NCBI GenBank assembly: GCA_001786575.1
Contig: MFRW01000011.1
Span: 23,443-87,442, forward strand
From: Candidatus Moranbacteria bacterium RIFCSPHIGHO2_01_FULL_55_24
Lineage (GTDB): Bacteria; Patescibacteria; Paceibacteria; Moranbacterales; UBA1568
DNA length: 64,000 nucleotides
Reading direction: 5' to 3'
This document shows positions 50,605-59,273 of the stretch, in pieces; the first letter of the stretch is position 1; each line of letters starts with the position of its first letter. Under the pieces are notes generated by a model. It did no database searches. It was not told the DNA's origin and saw nothing but the letters and a program-made list of their open reading frames with translations. The translations under genes and the position numbers were made by a program.

Positions 50605-51849
50605 TTACTTCTTCATCTTTCTCCGGATGAACGCCGGGATTTCCAGGTCGTCATCGTCTGAAAGCTCTTTTGATTCGACTCGCGAGTTCGTCTGGCGCGG
50701 CTGGACCTTTTCTTCGATAATCATGACCGGCTGCTCGATTTTCCGCGATGGGAAGAAGATCTCCTCTTCGATCTCTTCGGACGAGGTATGTATTTCGAGG
50801 GAAGCGATGGTCGGGCTCTTGGGAGCGCCCTCGTGTTCACGCTTGCGCGAGCTCCCTGCGCGGGTCGTGAGGCCGACCGATTCATTGACCCGGGCGACAT
50901 CGAAACCAGTCGCTACCACCGTGATCTGGATCTCACCCTTGCGGATCTGTTCATCAGTGACCGCTCCGAAGATGACCTTGGCATTCGGATCGATATTTTC
51001 CGTAATGATGTTCGCGGCTTCGTTTATCTCAAGCATGGTCAGATCCGTAGAGCCGGAGATGTTGAAGAGCACACCCTTCGCGCCGTCGATCGAAAGCTCG
51101 AGAAGCGGGCTGTTGATAGCGGCTTGAGCGGCCTCGGTAGCCCGGTTCTCACCGGAGGCGATACCGATACCCATGAGCGCGCTGCCGCTGTCCTCCATGA
51201 TGGCACGTACGTCGGCAAAGTCGACATTGACGATACCAGGCTTGGTGATGAGGTCAGAAATGCCCTGCACGCCTTGGCGGAGCACATCGTCCACGATGCG
51301 GAACGCGTTTACCAGAGTGGTTTTGCGGTCGATGATCGAGAGCAGTTTGTCGTTCGGGATAGTGATGAGCGTATCGACGCGGTCCTTCAAATTTTCGAGC
51401 GCTTCTTCGGCGATCGAGCGACGCTGCGAGCCTTCGAAAGCGAATGGCTTGGTGACGACGCCGACGGTCAGCGCGCCGAGCTCCTTGGCAGTCTCCGCTA
51501 CGATCGGAGCGGCACCGCTTCCGGTTCCTCCGCCCAGTCCGCAAGCTACGAAAACCATGTCTGCCCCCTTGAGGACTTCCTGGATCTCATCGCGATTCTC
51601 TTCTGCTGCTTGGCGGCCGATTTCCGGATTCATGCCGGCACCGAGGCCCTTCGTCAGATTTTTCCCAATATGCACTTTTTCCTGTGCCTTGGAATTATGA
51701 AGCGCCTGCGCATCGGTATTGATAGCGACAAATTCGACTCCCTTGATCTTGGCATCAATCATGCGGGAAATGCCGTTCCCTCCAGAACCTCCTACACCTA
51801 CCACTTTGATCTTCGCAAAGGTTTCGATATCAGGTTTGATCTCTGCCAT
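50605..51849 (-). CDS. ftsZ: Cell division GTPase FtsZ
   Basis: 414 residues. GTP-binding [14 protein letters not shown] at the N-terminus, tubulin signature [16 protein letters not shown] (about 105-120), T7-loop [15 protein letters not shown] with its catalytic Asp, and the C-terminal peptide [13 protein letters not shown] that binds FtsA. A variable linker of about 65 residues precedes that peptide. FtsZ builds the Z-ring. Preceded by ftsA with a 184-bp gap that has its own promoter, so both can be tuned separately. Confidence 0.97.
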   Translation of the reverse strand: MAEIKPDIETFAKIKVVGVGGSGGNGISRMIDAKIKGVEFVAINTDAQALHNSKAQEKVHIGKNLTKGLGAGMNPEIGRQAAEENRDEIQEVLKGADMVFVACGLGGGTGSGAAPIVAETAKELGALTVGVVTKPFAFEGSQRRSIAEEALENLKDRVDTLITIPNDKLLSIIDRKTTLVNAFRIVDDVLRQGVQGISDLITKPGIVNVDFADVRAIMEDSGSALMGIGIASGENRATEAAQAAINSPLLELSIDGAKGVLFNISGSTDLTMLEINEAANIITENIDPNAKVIFGAVTDEQIRKGEIQITVVATGFDVARVNESVGLTTRAGSSRKREHEGAPKSPTIASLEIHTSSEEIEEEIFFPSRKIEQPVMIIEEKVQPRQTNSRVESKELSDDDDLEIPAFIRRKMKK

Positions 51850-51941
51850 ATGTATCCCCTTTAACCCAGGTTGATTACTGCCTCCTAACTATACTGTTCT
51901 TTCAAAAACCCGTACAAGTCGTCCCAGGCACTTGAAACTCA

Positions 51942-51971
51942 AATCTATCATATACGAAGAACGAGTGTCAA
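51942..51971 (-). promoter_or_regulatory. Candidate promoter of ftsZ
   Basis: TTGACA, 18 bp, TAGATT, about 95 bp before the ftsZ ATG. A perfect TTAGGAGG lies downstream at 51883-51890 but has no start codon at a usual distance; the real ribosome site is AAAGGGG next to the ATG. Confidence 0.45.
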
Positions 51972-52033
51972 GAATCCATCCTGGCACCCTCCCTCCCCTT
52001 TTTCTTCTCTTTTTAAGCCAAATTCCGCCTCTG

Positions 52034-53293
52034 TTACGGCAGGAAGCGCTCTGACCAATGCCGGATCTTCCCGACCATCCCTTGCATGCTCTCCGGCATC
52101 GCGCCGAACATCCTGGAAGGCGAGAAGCCGCGCTCGCGAGGCCCTGATTCCTGGGCATAGAGGACCAGACCTACTGCTGTCGCGAACTGCGGACTGTCCA
52201 CTTCATCCAAGATACCGCCCAGCGGCTTCGGATAACCGATATGGACGGGTAGGCGCAGGATTTCCTTGGCGAAATCCACGACACCAGGCAAGAGAGAGCC
52301 CCCGCCCGTCAATACCGCTCCGCCCGGGAGCAGGCCTTCGCGGCCGATATTCTTCAATTCCGCATTGACGAGGCCGAGAATCTCTTCGAGCCGCGCCTCG
52401 ATGATCTCCGCTACATGGTAGCGCGAAACCAGTCCGTCTTCTTCGGAGTCGAAGAGGTTCAGATCGATCTCTTCGCGTTTCGAGATGCCGTCTGCCTGGG
52501 CGCTCCCGTATTGGAGCTTCACCGCTTCGGCGACTTCGATCGAAGTACGGAGTCCGATCGCGACATCGTTCGTTATATGACTGCTCCCCACAGGGAGAAC
52601 CGCCAGGTGGAGCAGATCGCCGTCTTCGAAAACCGCAAGCGAGGTGGTGCTCCCTCCGATATTGATGAGCACCGTACCGAGTTCCTTCTGTTTCGCGGAA
52701 AGGACCGCTTCTGCGGAAGCCAGCGGCTCCGCCACCATGCGTGTCGCGCTGGTCCCGGCGGCGTCGAGGCTCCGGTGGATATTCTTCAAATGGGAGGCGC
52801 TCCCGCTCACGACCAAGGCATTCATCTCGAGCCGCACGCCGCGCATCCCCAGAGGGTCTTTGATATTCTTCTGGTCATCCAGACGATAGTCGCGCGGAAT
52901 GACATGGATGATCTCCCGGTTTAATGGCATCGTCAGACGTGCCTGGACTTCAGCCAGGGCGCGCGCAGTATCATCTTCCGTCACCTCGCCGTCTGCCCGG
53001 CCTACAGCGACGACACCGAGAGCATTCAAACATTCGAGTTCAGCTCCTGAAACGCTGACGACCACTTCTTCCGCCGCATGTCCCGCCATGCGCTCGGCCT
53101 GTTCCAAAGCGGCATTCGCAGCCTTGGCAACCGCTTCGGCGTCTGTCACCGCTCCGCGGCGCATACCGAAAGCAGGCGCTGTTCCTACGCCGATTATCCG
53201 AAGCGCCTCTTCTTGCGACAATTCCTGGGCTATAACCGCCCGAATAGCAGAAGAACCGATATCGAGACCTACATAGTAGTGCCCTTTTGACAT
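52034..53293 (-). CDS. ftsA: Cell division protein FtsA
   Basis: 419 residues, actin-like. YYVGLDIGSSAIRAVIAQEL (phosphate 1), the 1C subdomain around VVVSVSGAELECLNALGVVA, LINIGGSTTSLAVFEDGDL (phosphate 2) and VLTGGGSLLPGVVDFAKEIL. The C-terminus MVGKIRHWSERFLP is the amphipathic helix that tethers FtsA, and through it FtsZ, to the membrane. First gene of the division pair, with its own promoter. Confidence 0.95.
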   Translation of the reverse strand: MSKGHYYVGLDIGSSAIRAVIAQELSQEEALRIIGVGTAPAFGMRRGAVTDAEAVAKAANAALEQAERMAGHAAEEVVVSVSGAELECLNALGVVAVGRADGEVTEDDTARALAEVQARLTMPLNREIIHVIPRDYRLDDQKNIKDPLGMRGVRLEMNALVVSGSASHLKNIHRSLDAAGTSATRMVAEPLASAEAVLSAKQKELGTVLINIGGSTTSLAVFEDGDLLHLAVLPVGSSHITNDVAIGLRTSIEVAEAVKLQYGSAQADGISKREEIDLNLFDSEEDGLVSRYHVAEIIEARLEEILGLVNAELKNIGREGLLPGGAVLTGGGSLLPGVVDFAKEILRLPVHIGYPKPLGGILDEVDSPQFATAVGLVLYAQESGPRERGFSPSRMFGAMPESMQGMVGKIRHWSERFLP

Positions 53294-53356
53294 ACTACAA
53301 AATAATCTTTTCAGCTAAAAAGCGAGGCTCTCCCGGAAGAGCTTTCCATATCGGTG

Positions 53357-53385
53357 ATTATACCTCGATTTATCTTCATCTGCAA
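53357..53385 (-). promoter_or_regulatory. Promoter of ftsA
   Basis: TTGCAG, 17 bp, consensus TATAAT, about 64 bp before the ftsA ATG. In the leader, GCTCTT-CCGG-GAGAGC (53327-53342) forms a tight hairpin followed five bases later by TTTTT, which could act as a weak attenuator. Confidence 0.5.
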
Positions 53386-53410
53386 AAAAGAGGAGTCGGG
53401 AAGAATCCTC
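53384..53410 (-). terminator. Terminator after dgkA
   Basis: On the minus strand GAGGA pairs with TCCTC (inner TC/GA pairs possible), followed directly by TTTTTT. It abuts the ftsA promoter. Confidence 0.6.
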
Positions 53411-53430
53411 ATGGTTCGCGTTCATTCCCC

Positions 53431-53790
53431 TCATATCACGGAAGGGTAGAAGTAAGGAAGAAAAATGACCACGCCTACGACAAGCGCCGTCACGGAAACG
53501 ATGAGCACCGCTCCTGCCATGGTGTCTTTCACGACACGGGCATACGGGTGGACACGCGGCTTCAAGATATCCGTCATGCGCTCGATGGCGGTATTGGCGA
53601 GCTCCATGCTCAACACCAATCCGATTGTCAGCATGAGAATAGCTGCCTCTCCGGAAGTGACCGGAAGCCAAAGACAGAGCAGGCAGACCACTATGGCTCC
53701 TATCGATTCTATCTGGAAGTTCGGCTCGTGCCGGAATGTGAACCACAGGCCGCGGAAGGCGTATATGAAGCTTTTCAAGACTCGTTTCAT
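53431..53790 (-). CDS. dgkA: Diacylglycerol/undecaprenol kinase
   Basis: 119 residues with three membrane helices. FIYAFRGLWFTFRHEPNFQI, then the signature IGLVLSMELANTAIERMTDI with the catalytic Glu and Asn, and VKDTMAGAVLIVSVTALVVG. In Gram-positive-type bacteria this family phosphorylates undecaprenol for cell-wall and glycan carriers, which would fit the many glycosyltransferases of the window; the substrate is inferred. Its ATG overlaps the ybeY TGA by 4 bp. Confidence 0.9.
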   Translation of the reverse strand: MKRVLKSFIYAFRGLWFTFRHEPNFQIESIGAIVVCLLCLWLPVTSGEAAILMLTIGLVLSMELANTAIERMTDILKPRVHPYARVVKDTMAGAVLIVSVTALVVGVVIFLPYFYPSVI

Positions 53791-54266
53791 ACGGTTTTCT
53801 TTTTTTCCAGGCTATCACGAACCACTTCTTCCGTCACGCTGTCCTGAAGCGCGAACATCTCGTCAGTATGATCGTAGCCTAAGAGATGCAGGATCCCGTG
53901 CGAGAAGATGTAGGCCATCTCGTGCTCCTGGCTGATGCCATCCTCTTGTGCGGCCATGAGGATGAAGCTCGGGCAATAGAACAGCTCGCCGAGAACTATC
54001 TGGCTCTCGGCTGACTCTTTAAGCGCTTCGGCGTCGGCGTATTCCGCAAAAGAGAGGATGTCCGTCACAGCATCCTTTCCCCGATACTCTCCGTTCAGCT
54101 CGCGAATCTTCTCTTCGCTGACAGCTATCGCCGAAAGCTCGCAGGTACGCGCTTCCTCCGGAAAGAGCCCCTGCACTCTGGAGAGGGTGCGCTCCGCCAC
54201 ATCCTGGAGAAATGCTGCCGAGAAGGGAGTTGCTGTCTCTTCGATATGTTCTACGATGACCTGCAT
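53787..54266 (-). CDS. ybeY: Endoribonuclease YbeY
   Basis: 159 residues. The zinc motif is HGILHLLGYDH (H-x3-H-x5-H, about 127-137), preceded by AVTDILSFAEY and by the family's conserved LGELFYCPSFI. YbeY is a single-strand RNase needed for 16S rRNA 3'-end maturation and late quality control. Translationally coupled with dgkA (4-bp overlap) and 7 bp after yqeY. Confidence 0.94.
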   Translation of the reverse strand: MQVIVEHIEETATPFSAAFLQDVAERTLSRVQGLFPEEARTCELSAIAVSEEKIRELNGEYRGKDAVTDILSFAEYADAEALKESAESQIVLGELFYCPSFILMAAQEDGISQEHEMAYIFSHGILHLLGYDHTDEMFALQDSVTEEVVRDSLEKKKTV

Positions 54267-54273
54267 AGGTTCT

Positions 54274-54726
54274 TTATTGGAGGCGTTCCATCACCAAGCG
54301 GCGCACATCGTCTCCCGAAGCGCGGCCGGCGACCTTCTGCATGGCAGCTCCCATCGCCTGCCCTATTTGGGATTTTTCGGTGAATCCGCCTTCCTTGAGA
54401 GCGGCTTCTACGAGAGCGGTCAGTTCCGCTTCCGGCAAGGCCTCCGGAAGATAGGCGGAAAGGAGGGAAAGCTCCGCTTCTTCCTTGGCTGCAAGGTCTT
54501 CTCTGCCTCCGGCGCGGTACTGTTCGATACTGTCTTTGCGCTGCTTGACGAGGCGTTTGATCACGCTCTCCACATCAGCATCGGACAGCTCCTCGGGTGA
54601 GACGCGCTTCTCGATCGCCAAGTTCTTGACCGCGCTCTGAAGCATGCGGAGCGTATCGCGCTTCTCCGCGTTTCCCGCTTTCATCGCATCTTTCAGTTCA
54701 GCGGTCAAAGTTCCATACAAAGCCAT
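54274..54726 (-). CDS. GatB/YqeY-domain protein
   Basis: 150 residues from the ATG at 54726 (MALYGTLTAELKDAMK), which aligns with the normal start of the family; an ATG 16 codons upstream has a GAGGAGGAG ribosome site and is an alternative. All-helical YqeY fold with RMLQSAVKNLAIEKR and the C-terminal GQAMGAAMQKVAGRASGDDV, which is the tail domain shared with GatB where it contacts tRNA. The stand-alone protein's role is not settled. First gene of yqeY-ybeY-dgkA. Confidence 0.85.
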   Translation of the reverse strand: MALYGTLTAELKDAMKAGNAEKRDTLRMLQSAVKNLAIEKRVSPEELSDADVESVIKRLVKQRKDSIEQYRAGGREDLAAKEEAELSLLSAYLPEALPEAELTALVEAALKEGGFTEKSQIGQAMGAAMQKVAGRASGDDVRRLVMERLQ

Positions 54727-54751
54727 AGGATATTTCTTAATAATTTCTTCT

Positions 54752-54781
54752 AGTGTACCAGATTCTCGGGACATTTCTCAA
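54752..54781 (-). promoter_or_regulatory. Candidate promoter of yqeY-ybeY-dgkA
   Basis: TTGAGA, 18 bp ending in TGG, then TACACT. A transcript from here would start about 19 nt before the ATG at 54726, supporting that start. Confidence 0.35.
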
Positions 54782-54796
54782 AATCTCCTCCTCATA

Positions 54797-54824
54797 GAGA
54801 AAATCCCCGCTTGATGCGGGGATT
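54797..54824 (-). terminator. Rho-independent terminator after rpsU
   Basis: AATCCCCGC and GCGGGGATT form a 9-bp stem with a 5-nt loop; TTTTCTC follows on the minus strand. It lies directly after the rpsU stop. Confidence 0.88.
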
Positions 54825-54828
54825 CTTC

Positions 54829-55083
54829 TTAACGGTTCATGCGCTTCTTGATTTCGCGAAGAGCTTCATCGTTGAATTTTCCGAGTTTCTTGAGACGACT
54901 GATCTCCTTGCGGATATCCACTTTGTAGAGAGCTTCGTCGCGGCGCTTGTCGCGGCTTTTCTCTGTCTGATGGAAACGCTTCTTACGAACCTGTCGCAGG
55001 ACGCCCGACTGCTGGACGCGCCGTGAAAAACGGCGGATCAGGCTTTCGGCTGTCTCCTTCTCTTTCTTCTTTACTTGGATCAT
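54829..55083 (-). CDS. rpsU: Ribosomal protein S21 (bS21)
   Basis: 84 residues, basic and helical. KEKETAESLIRRFSRRVQQS matches the S21 N-terminal segment, and VRKKRFHQTEKSRDKRRDEA the middle; the last 30 residues are an extension beyond the common 58-70. S21 binds next to the anti-Shine-Dalgarno end of 16S rRNA and promotes initiation. It has the strongest ribosome binding site in the window (AAAGGAGG), preceded by a leader that can pair with it. Last gene of lepB-hisS-HIT-rpsU. Confidence 0.9.
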   Translation of the reverse strand: MIQVKKKEKETAESLIRRFSRRVQQSGVLRQVRKKRFHQTEKSRDKRRDEALYKVDIRKEISRLKKLGKFNDEALREIKKRMNR

Positions 55084-55091
55084 AAGGAAAA

Positions 55092-55130
55092 CCTCCTTTC
55101 TTCATCTGCCGCTCCGTAAAAGGAGACGGC
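55092..55130 (-). promoter_or_regulatory. rpsU leader with alternative pairing to the ribosome binding site
   Basis: CTCCTTTT (55118-55125, minus strand) can pair either with GGAG at 55112-55115 in a local hairpin or with the Shine-Dalgarno AAAGGAG (55093-55099) of rpsU. The choice would open or close the ribosome site. Confidence 0.4.
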
Positions 55131-55160
55131 GTCACACCACTCGCTGGGTTTCTGTTAATA

Positions 55161-55520
55161 CTATTCTTCTCCTACCGGGTGGATATTCTCTGTAAGCCGG
55201 GCTCCCCCGAGAAGGTGGACGTGGAGATGATTTACCTCCTGGCCGCCGCCTTTCCCTACCCGAATGAGCAGTTTATACCCTTTTTCGGAAATATTCAAGT
55301 CTCTGGCGATATTGCGCGCTACGAGGAACATCTTCCCGACGACGGCTGCATCTTCGTCTTTCATCTCGGCGATGCTCGTAATGCGCTTCTTCGGGATGAT
55401 CAGGATGTGGACCGGTGCGATCGGACGGACGTCCTTGAAGGCGAGGATATCCGTATCCTCATACACGATGTCTGCCGGAATCTCCTTACGGATGATCTTT
55501 TGGAATATCGTTTCCTCCAT
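55161..55520 (-). CDS. HIT-family nucleotide hydrolase (HinT-like)
   Basis: 119 residues. IFQKIIRKEIPADIVYEDTD at the N-terminus, then HILIIPKKRI and the histidine triad VNHLHVHLLGG (His-x-His-x-His) with the catalytic middle His. HinT-type enzymes hydrolyse nucleoside phosphoramidates, including aminoacyl-AMP; its place 17 bp after hisS fits a role in clearing aminoacyl-adenylate leakage, though this is inference. Confidence 0.93.
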   Translation of the reverse strand: MEETIFQKIIRKEIPADIVYEDTDILAFKDVRPIAPVHILIIPKKRITSIAEMKDEDAAVVGKMFLVARNIARDLNISEKGYKLLIRVGKGGGQEVNHLHVHLLGGARLTENIHPVGEE

Positions 55521-55537
55521 ACGCTTCTGACTTGGGA

Positions 55538-56959
55538 TTATGCGTTCAAGATCTGGTTAGCCTTGATGATCTTCTTCACCGCATCCACCAATCTTTCCTG
55601 CGTCACCGTTTCCTGGGTTCCGGAAACCATATCCTTTACGATAGCAGTCTCATCGAGCGCTTCTTTCTGGCCGACGATGATCGTCACTTCCACGCCGAGG
55701 CGATTCGCTACGCGCATCTGCGATTTCAGACTGCCGCGCCCGAAGCTTTCCGCGATGAGTACGCCGTTCTTCTCCAGTTCCGCGAAAAGTTTGAGGCTCT
55801 TCTTCTTGGCCATCTCGCCGAGCTGTGCCAGGAAGACTTTCGGCTTGGGCTGTTCGTACGGCTTTACCTGGGTGCGCTTCATCTCGAGGACGATGCGGTC
55901 GAGACCGAGGGCGAAGCCGATCGCCGGAGTCGGCTCGCCGCCGAGCGATTCGATGAGGCGGTCATAACGGCCGCCGCCGCCGAGCGAGTAGTTCTTGCCG
56001 TCCTTGTCAGTCGAGCGGATCTCGAACACGGTACGGGTGTAGTAGTCGAGGCCGCGCACCAAGCGGGTATTGATCGAGTACGGCAGTTCCAGCTCGTCTA
56101 AGTACTCGAGGAATTTCTTGAAGTGCTCGCGCGATTCGACATCGAGGTAATCGAGCGACTGCGGCGCGTGCGCCGTCAGCTGGATACACTTGTCTTCCTT
56201 GCAGTCGAGGATGCGGAGCGGGTTCGAAGTCAGACGCTCGCGACACTTCTGGCAGAGTTTCTGCTTCTGTGATTCGAGGTAGCGCACCAGAGCCTTCTCA
56301 TAATCGCGGCGCGTTTCCGGGGTGCCGATGCTATTCACCTGGAATTCGATATTCTTCAATCCCAATTGCTGTACCACCCGGTAAGCGAGCTGGATCGTCT
56401 GCGCATCGAGGATCGGGTCGCTTTCGCCGAACATATCGAAATTCGCCTGCCAGTGCTCCCGATAGCGGCCTTCCTGCGGACGGTCATAGCGGAAGAGCGG
56501 TCCCATCGAGAAAAGCTTGATCGGTTTCGGCAGAACGCCCATGCCGTGCTCGATATAGGCGCGGCACAGACCAGCGGTCATTTCCGGCCGCAGAGCCACG
56601 CGGTCGCCGCCGCGGGTATTGAAGAGGTAGATCTCCTTGTCGACGATATCCGTCCCCTCTCCGATCGTGCGCAGATAGATATGCGCGTACTCGAGCGTCG
56701 GCAGGTCGATGCGCTGGAAGCCATACTCCTGGGAAGCATGGGAAAGCACTTTGCGCGCCCGTTCCCAATACGGCTGCTCATCCGGAAGGATGTCTCTCAT
56801 ACCGCGAAGCGCCTGCATGAGGATCTCCTCCTGCATCACGGCCGGTGCGGCTGCTTTCTTCGGAGCGGTTTTCTTCGGAGCGGCTGCTTTCTTGGCAGGC
56901 GCCGCCTTCGGCTTCTTGTCTTTCTTAGTCATAGAGGTTTTCTTCTGTGCCATACGCAT
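55538..56959 (-). CDS. hisS: Histidyl-tRNA synthetase
   Basis: 473 residues. After a Lys/Ala/Pro-rich extension of about 45 residues, the class II core starts at ALRGMRDILPDEQPYWERAR (motif 1 region), with motif 2 FRYDRPQEGRYREHWQANFD, the histidine-specific LVRGLDYYTRTVFEI, and motif 3 PAIGFALGLDRIVLEM. A C-terminal anticodon-binding domain follows (PKVFLAQLGEMAKK). The extension is missing in most bacterial HisRS and may bind RNA. A second Met two codons on is equally possible as start. Lies 27 bp after lepB. Confidence 0.95.
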   Translation of the reverse strand: MRMAQKKTSMTKKDKKPKAAPAKKAAAPKKTAPKKAAAPAVMQEEILMQALRGMRDILPDEQPYWERARKVLSHASQEYGFQRIDLPTLEYAHIYLRTIGEGTDIVDKEIYLFNTRGGDRVALRPEMTAGLCRAYIEHGMGVLPKPIKLFSMGPLFRYDRPQEGRYREHWQANFDMFGESDPILDAQTIQLAYRVVQQLGLKNIEFQVNSIGTPETRRDYEKALVRYLESQKQKLCQKCRERLTSNPLRILDCKEDKCIQLTAHAPQSLDYLDVESREHFKKFLEYLDELELPYSINTRLVRGLDYYTRTVFEIRSTDKDGKNYSLGGGGRYDRLIESLGGEPTPAIGFALGLDRIVLEMKRTQVKPYEQPKPKVFLAQLGEMAKKKSLKLFAELEKNGVLIAESFGRGSLKSQMRVANRLGVEVTIIVGQKEALDETAIVKDMVSGTQETVTQERLVDAVKKIIKANQILNA

Positions 56960-56986
56960 TAAAAAATGAGATTGCTCTTTAAAACT

Positions 56987-57607
56987 CTAGTAGAATGCCG
57001 TCTTGGAAAGAGGCCAGGCCCGCAGCAGGACGCGTCCGATGATATATTCTTTCTTGAGAGGGCCGAATCCCCTCGAATCATAGCTGAACATGCGATTGTC
57101 CCCCATGACGAAGTATTCGTCAGGTCCCAAAGCGACTTTCGGCATATCCGGCATCACGATGGTGCGGGACAGGTATGCCGTCTCATCCAAAACGAATCCT
57201 TCCGGATGACTCTCATTGTAAATATGGACTCTGTTGTTGCGGATCTCTACCGCTTCGCCCGGCAGACCGATCACGCGCTTGATGAAGAATTGGTCCGGAT
57301 TCTTCGGATACTCGAAGACGACCGCGTCCTGGCGCACCATCTCGCGGAAGCCTCCGACGGTCATACTGGCGTCGGCTTTGAGGCCCAAGTTCGTCTCCTT
57401 GTAGCCGAACTCGCTGATGATCAGGTATTCGCCGTCTTCGAAGTTCGGTTCCATGCTCGAACCCTGGACGAAAAACGGTTGGAATAAAAATACCCGAACC
57501 GGTATAATGATGACTACTGCCAAAAGGAAGACTTTTACCATCTCGAAGAGCAGACCGCCGACACCGAGGTACTCTTCTTGGGTCTGATGTGATTCCGGAT
57601 TCTGCAT
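56987..57607 (-). CDS. lepB: Signal peptidase I
   Basis: 206 residues from the ATG at 57607 (MQNPESHQTQEEYLG). One membrane helix (about 20-42), catalytic Ser in FFVQGSSMEPNFEDGEYLI, catalytic Lys in FFIKRVIGLPGEAVEIRNN, and the box E motif YFVMGDNRMFSYDSR. It cleaves signal peptides of proteins exported by SecYEG. A strong promoter lies 30 bp upstream, divergent from the LCP gene. Leader of the lepB-hisS-HIT-rpsU operon, linking export with translation genes. Confidence 0.95.
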   Translation of the reverse strand: MQNPESHQTQEEYLGVGGLLFEMVKVFLLAVVIIIPVRVFLFQPFFVQGSSMEPNFEDGEYLIISEFGYKETNLGLKADASMTVGGFREMVRQDAVVFEYPKNPDQFFIKRVIGLPGEAVEIRNNRVHIYNESHPEGFVLDETAYLSRTIVMPDMPKVALGPDEYFVMGDNRMFSYDSRGFGPLKKEYIIGRVLLRAWPLSKTAFY

Positions 57608-57635
57608 AGGTACGAAAAGCGAATAAACATCTGCT

Positions 57636-57664
57636 ATTGTATCAGATTTTTCCCCTCTTGGCAA
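57636..57664 (-). promoter_or_regulatory. Promoter of the lepB operon
   Basis: TTGCCA, 17 bp, TACAAT. The -35 lies on the opposite strand of the -35 of the divergent LCP promoter. Confidence 0.65.
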
Positions 57665-57686
57665 GAGACGAAATCCCCCTTCTAAA
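57658..57686 (+). promoter_or_regulatory. Candidate promoter of the LCP gene
   Basis: TTGGCA, 17 bp, TCTAAA; the start point would be about 10 nt before the ATG at 57703. Its -35 overlaps that of lepB almost completely. Confidence 0.45.
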
Positions 57687-57702
57687 GCCGAAAACTACCC
57701 TC

Positions 57703-59265
57703 ATGGACAGCCTCCGCCCCACCAAGAAGCCAGAACCCCGATTCCTGGAAGAATCTGCCGAAAAAAGTGTTATCCGGCAGCCAGAACCAGAGAGGGAGAG
57801 TCCGTCTCGACAGCCGGAACGCTTGTTTCACTGGAAAAGGATCTTTTTCTCCCTCTTGGCGGCGCTCGCGCTCGGCACCTTCATCTTCCTCGCTTTCTTT
57901 CTCTGGAAAGGCATCACAACCGGCAAGAAGATCCAGATCGAGAACCGAAGCGCCGCAAGCTTCTGGACAGAGCTTAAGGGTCTCGCGAAGAACTTCGGTT
58001 CAGGAGAGAGGGTCTCGCTCAAGCAAGACGAGAACGGGCGTATAAACATCCTCCTCCTGGGGCGCGCCGGCGAGAAGTATCCGGGCCGCAACCTGACGGA
58101 TACCGTCATGCTCATGAGCATCGACACCGAAAAGAGAAAAGTCGCCCTGCTCTCCCTCCCCCGTGACCTGTATACCGAAATCCCCGGCACCGGGACATAC
58201 ACGAAGATTAACGCGCTCTATCAGTACGGCCTCTCGGCAAGCCGGAGCACGGCACCCATCGAAGAAGCCGTCGAGACGATCACCGGACAGCCTATCCACT
58301 ACTTCTTTATCCTCGATTTTGACGGCTTCGAAAAAGCGATAGACAGTTTGGGCGGAATCGAAGTCGATGTGGTGAAGGATTTCTACGATACCCGTTATCC
58401 CGGTAAGAACTACAGCTACGAGACCTTCGAGCTCAAGCGCGGCTGGCAGACGCTCGATGGAGCGACTGCGCTCAAATACGTCCGCGAACGCCATGATGAC
58501 CCGGATGGCGACTTCGGCCGCGCCCGGCGCCAGCAGCAGGTCCTCCAGGCGATGAAAAACAAGGCTTTCTCGCTCGGAACCTTTCTCAATGCGGGAACGC
58601 TGAACAGTCTTCTGGATACGCTCGGGGACAGCGTCAAAACCGACGCTTCCCTCGCCGAACTGGAAAGCCTCCTGTTCCTCTCCAGAAGCGTGGATACGCG
58701 GAACATCGAAACGGTGGTCATCGATGCCTGGAAGAAAGAAAGTCTGCTCCGCGTCTCACATGTCGAATGGAACGGGGTACGCGCCTTCGTACTGGTGCCC
58801 CGCATCGGCAACTGGAGCGAAATCCGGGACCGAAGCGAGCACATATTCGAACAAGAAGCTTTCGCGAAACGGAAATCCGAGATAGAACGGGAGGATCCTC
58901 AAGTAGTCCTTCTGGTTTCCGGACGGGACTTCCCGGCCGCAGAGAGGCTGAAGCGCCTCTTCCAGGATGAGACCGGCATCCGCTCTATCCGGATCCAGGT
59001 CGGAACATTGGACAGGTGGCCGGAGCAGAGTATCATTGTAGACAGAAGCTCCCTAGGGAAACCCTGGAGCCTGGATGAGCTTATGAAGAAGCTCCCCCTC
59101 GCGAAAAAAGACTCTCTGCCAGGCGGCCTCCCGCTTGACCGGTCTTCAGACTTCGTCATTCTGGTAGGGAATGCGCTCGCCCGGGAAGTTCCCGAAGACG
59201 CTTTCGGCAGCCTCGATGACACGAATGAGGCCCTCTTCGAAGCCCCGCTCTTACCCGCCCTCTAA
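57703..59265 (+). CDS. LytR-CpsA-Psr (LCP) family glycopolymer transferase
   Basis: 520 residues from the ATG at 57703; a TTG 22 codons upstream lies inside the promoter region and is rejected. Cytoplasmic tail, one membrane helix (about 47-68, FSLLAALALGTFIFLAFFLW), LCP domain (about 105-270) with NILLLGRAG, LTDTVMLMSIDTEKRKVALL, SLPRDLYTEIPG with the conserved Arg, and YVRERHDDPDGDFGRARRQQ; then a LytR_C domain (about 395-500). LCP enzymes attach lipid-linked glycopolymers to peptidoglycan or proteins. With the GT genes this points to a decorated envelope. 8 bp before pth. Confidence 0.92.
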   Translation: MDSLRPTKKPEPRFLEESAEKSVIRQPEPERESPSRQPERLFHWKRIFFSLLAALALGTFIFLAFFLWKGITTGKKIQIENRSAASFWTELKGLAKNFGSGERVSLKQDENGRINILLLGRAGEKYPGRNLTDTVMLMSIDTEKRKVALLSLPRDLYTEIPGTGTYTKINALYQYGLSASRSTAPIEEAVETITGQPIHYFFILDFDGFEKAIDSLGGIEVDVVKDFYDTRYPGKNYSYETFELKRGWQTLDGATALKYVRERHDDPDGDFGRARRQQQVLQAMKNKAFSLGTFLNAGTLNSLLDTLGDSVKTDASLAELESLLFLSRSVDTRNIETVVIDAWKKESLLRVSHVEWNGVRAFVLVPRIGNWSEIRDRSEHIFEQEAFAKRKSEIEREDPQVVLLVSGRDFPAAERLKRLFQDETGIRSIRIQVGTLDRWPEQSIIVDRSSLGKPWSLDELMKKLPLAKKDSLPGGLPLDRSSDFVILVGNALAREVPEDAFGSLDDTNEALFEAPLLPAL

Positions 59266-59273
59266 TCCTCCTT

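Noticed and set aside
51883..51890. A perfect TTAGGAGG ribosome site about 35-40 nt before ftsZ as a sign of a small leader gene
   Set aside because: No ATG, GTG or TTG at a proper distance opens a frame of useful length.
53787..53789. UGA recoded as glycine, as in some Patescibacteria
   Set aside because: UGA ends ybeY exactly at the dgkA start overlap and also follows other full-length genes, so the standard bacterial code applies.
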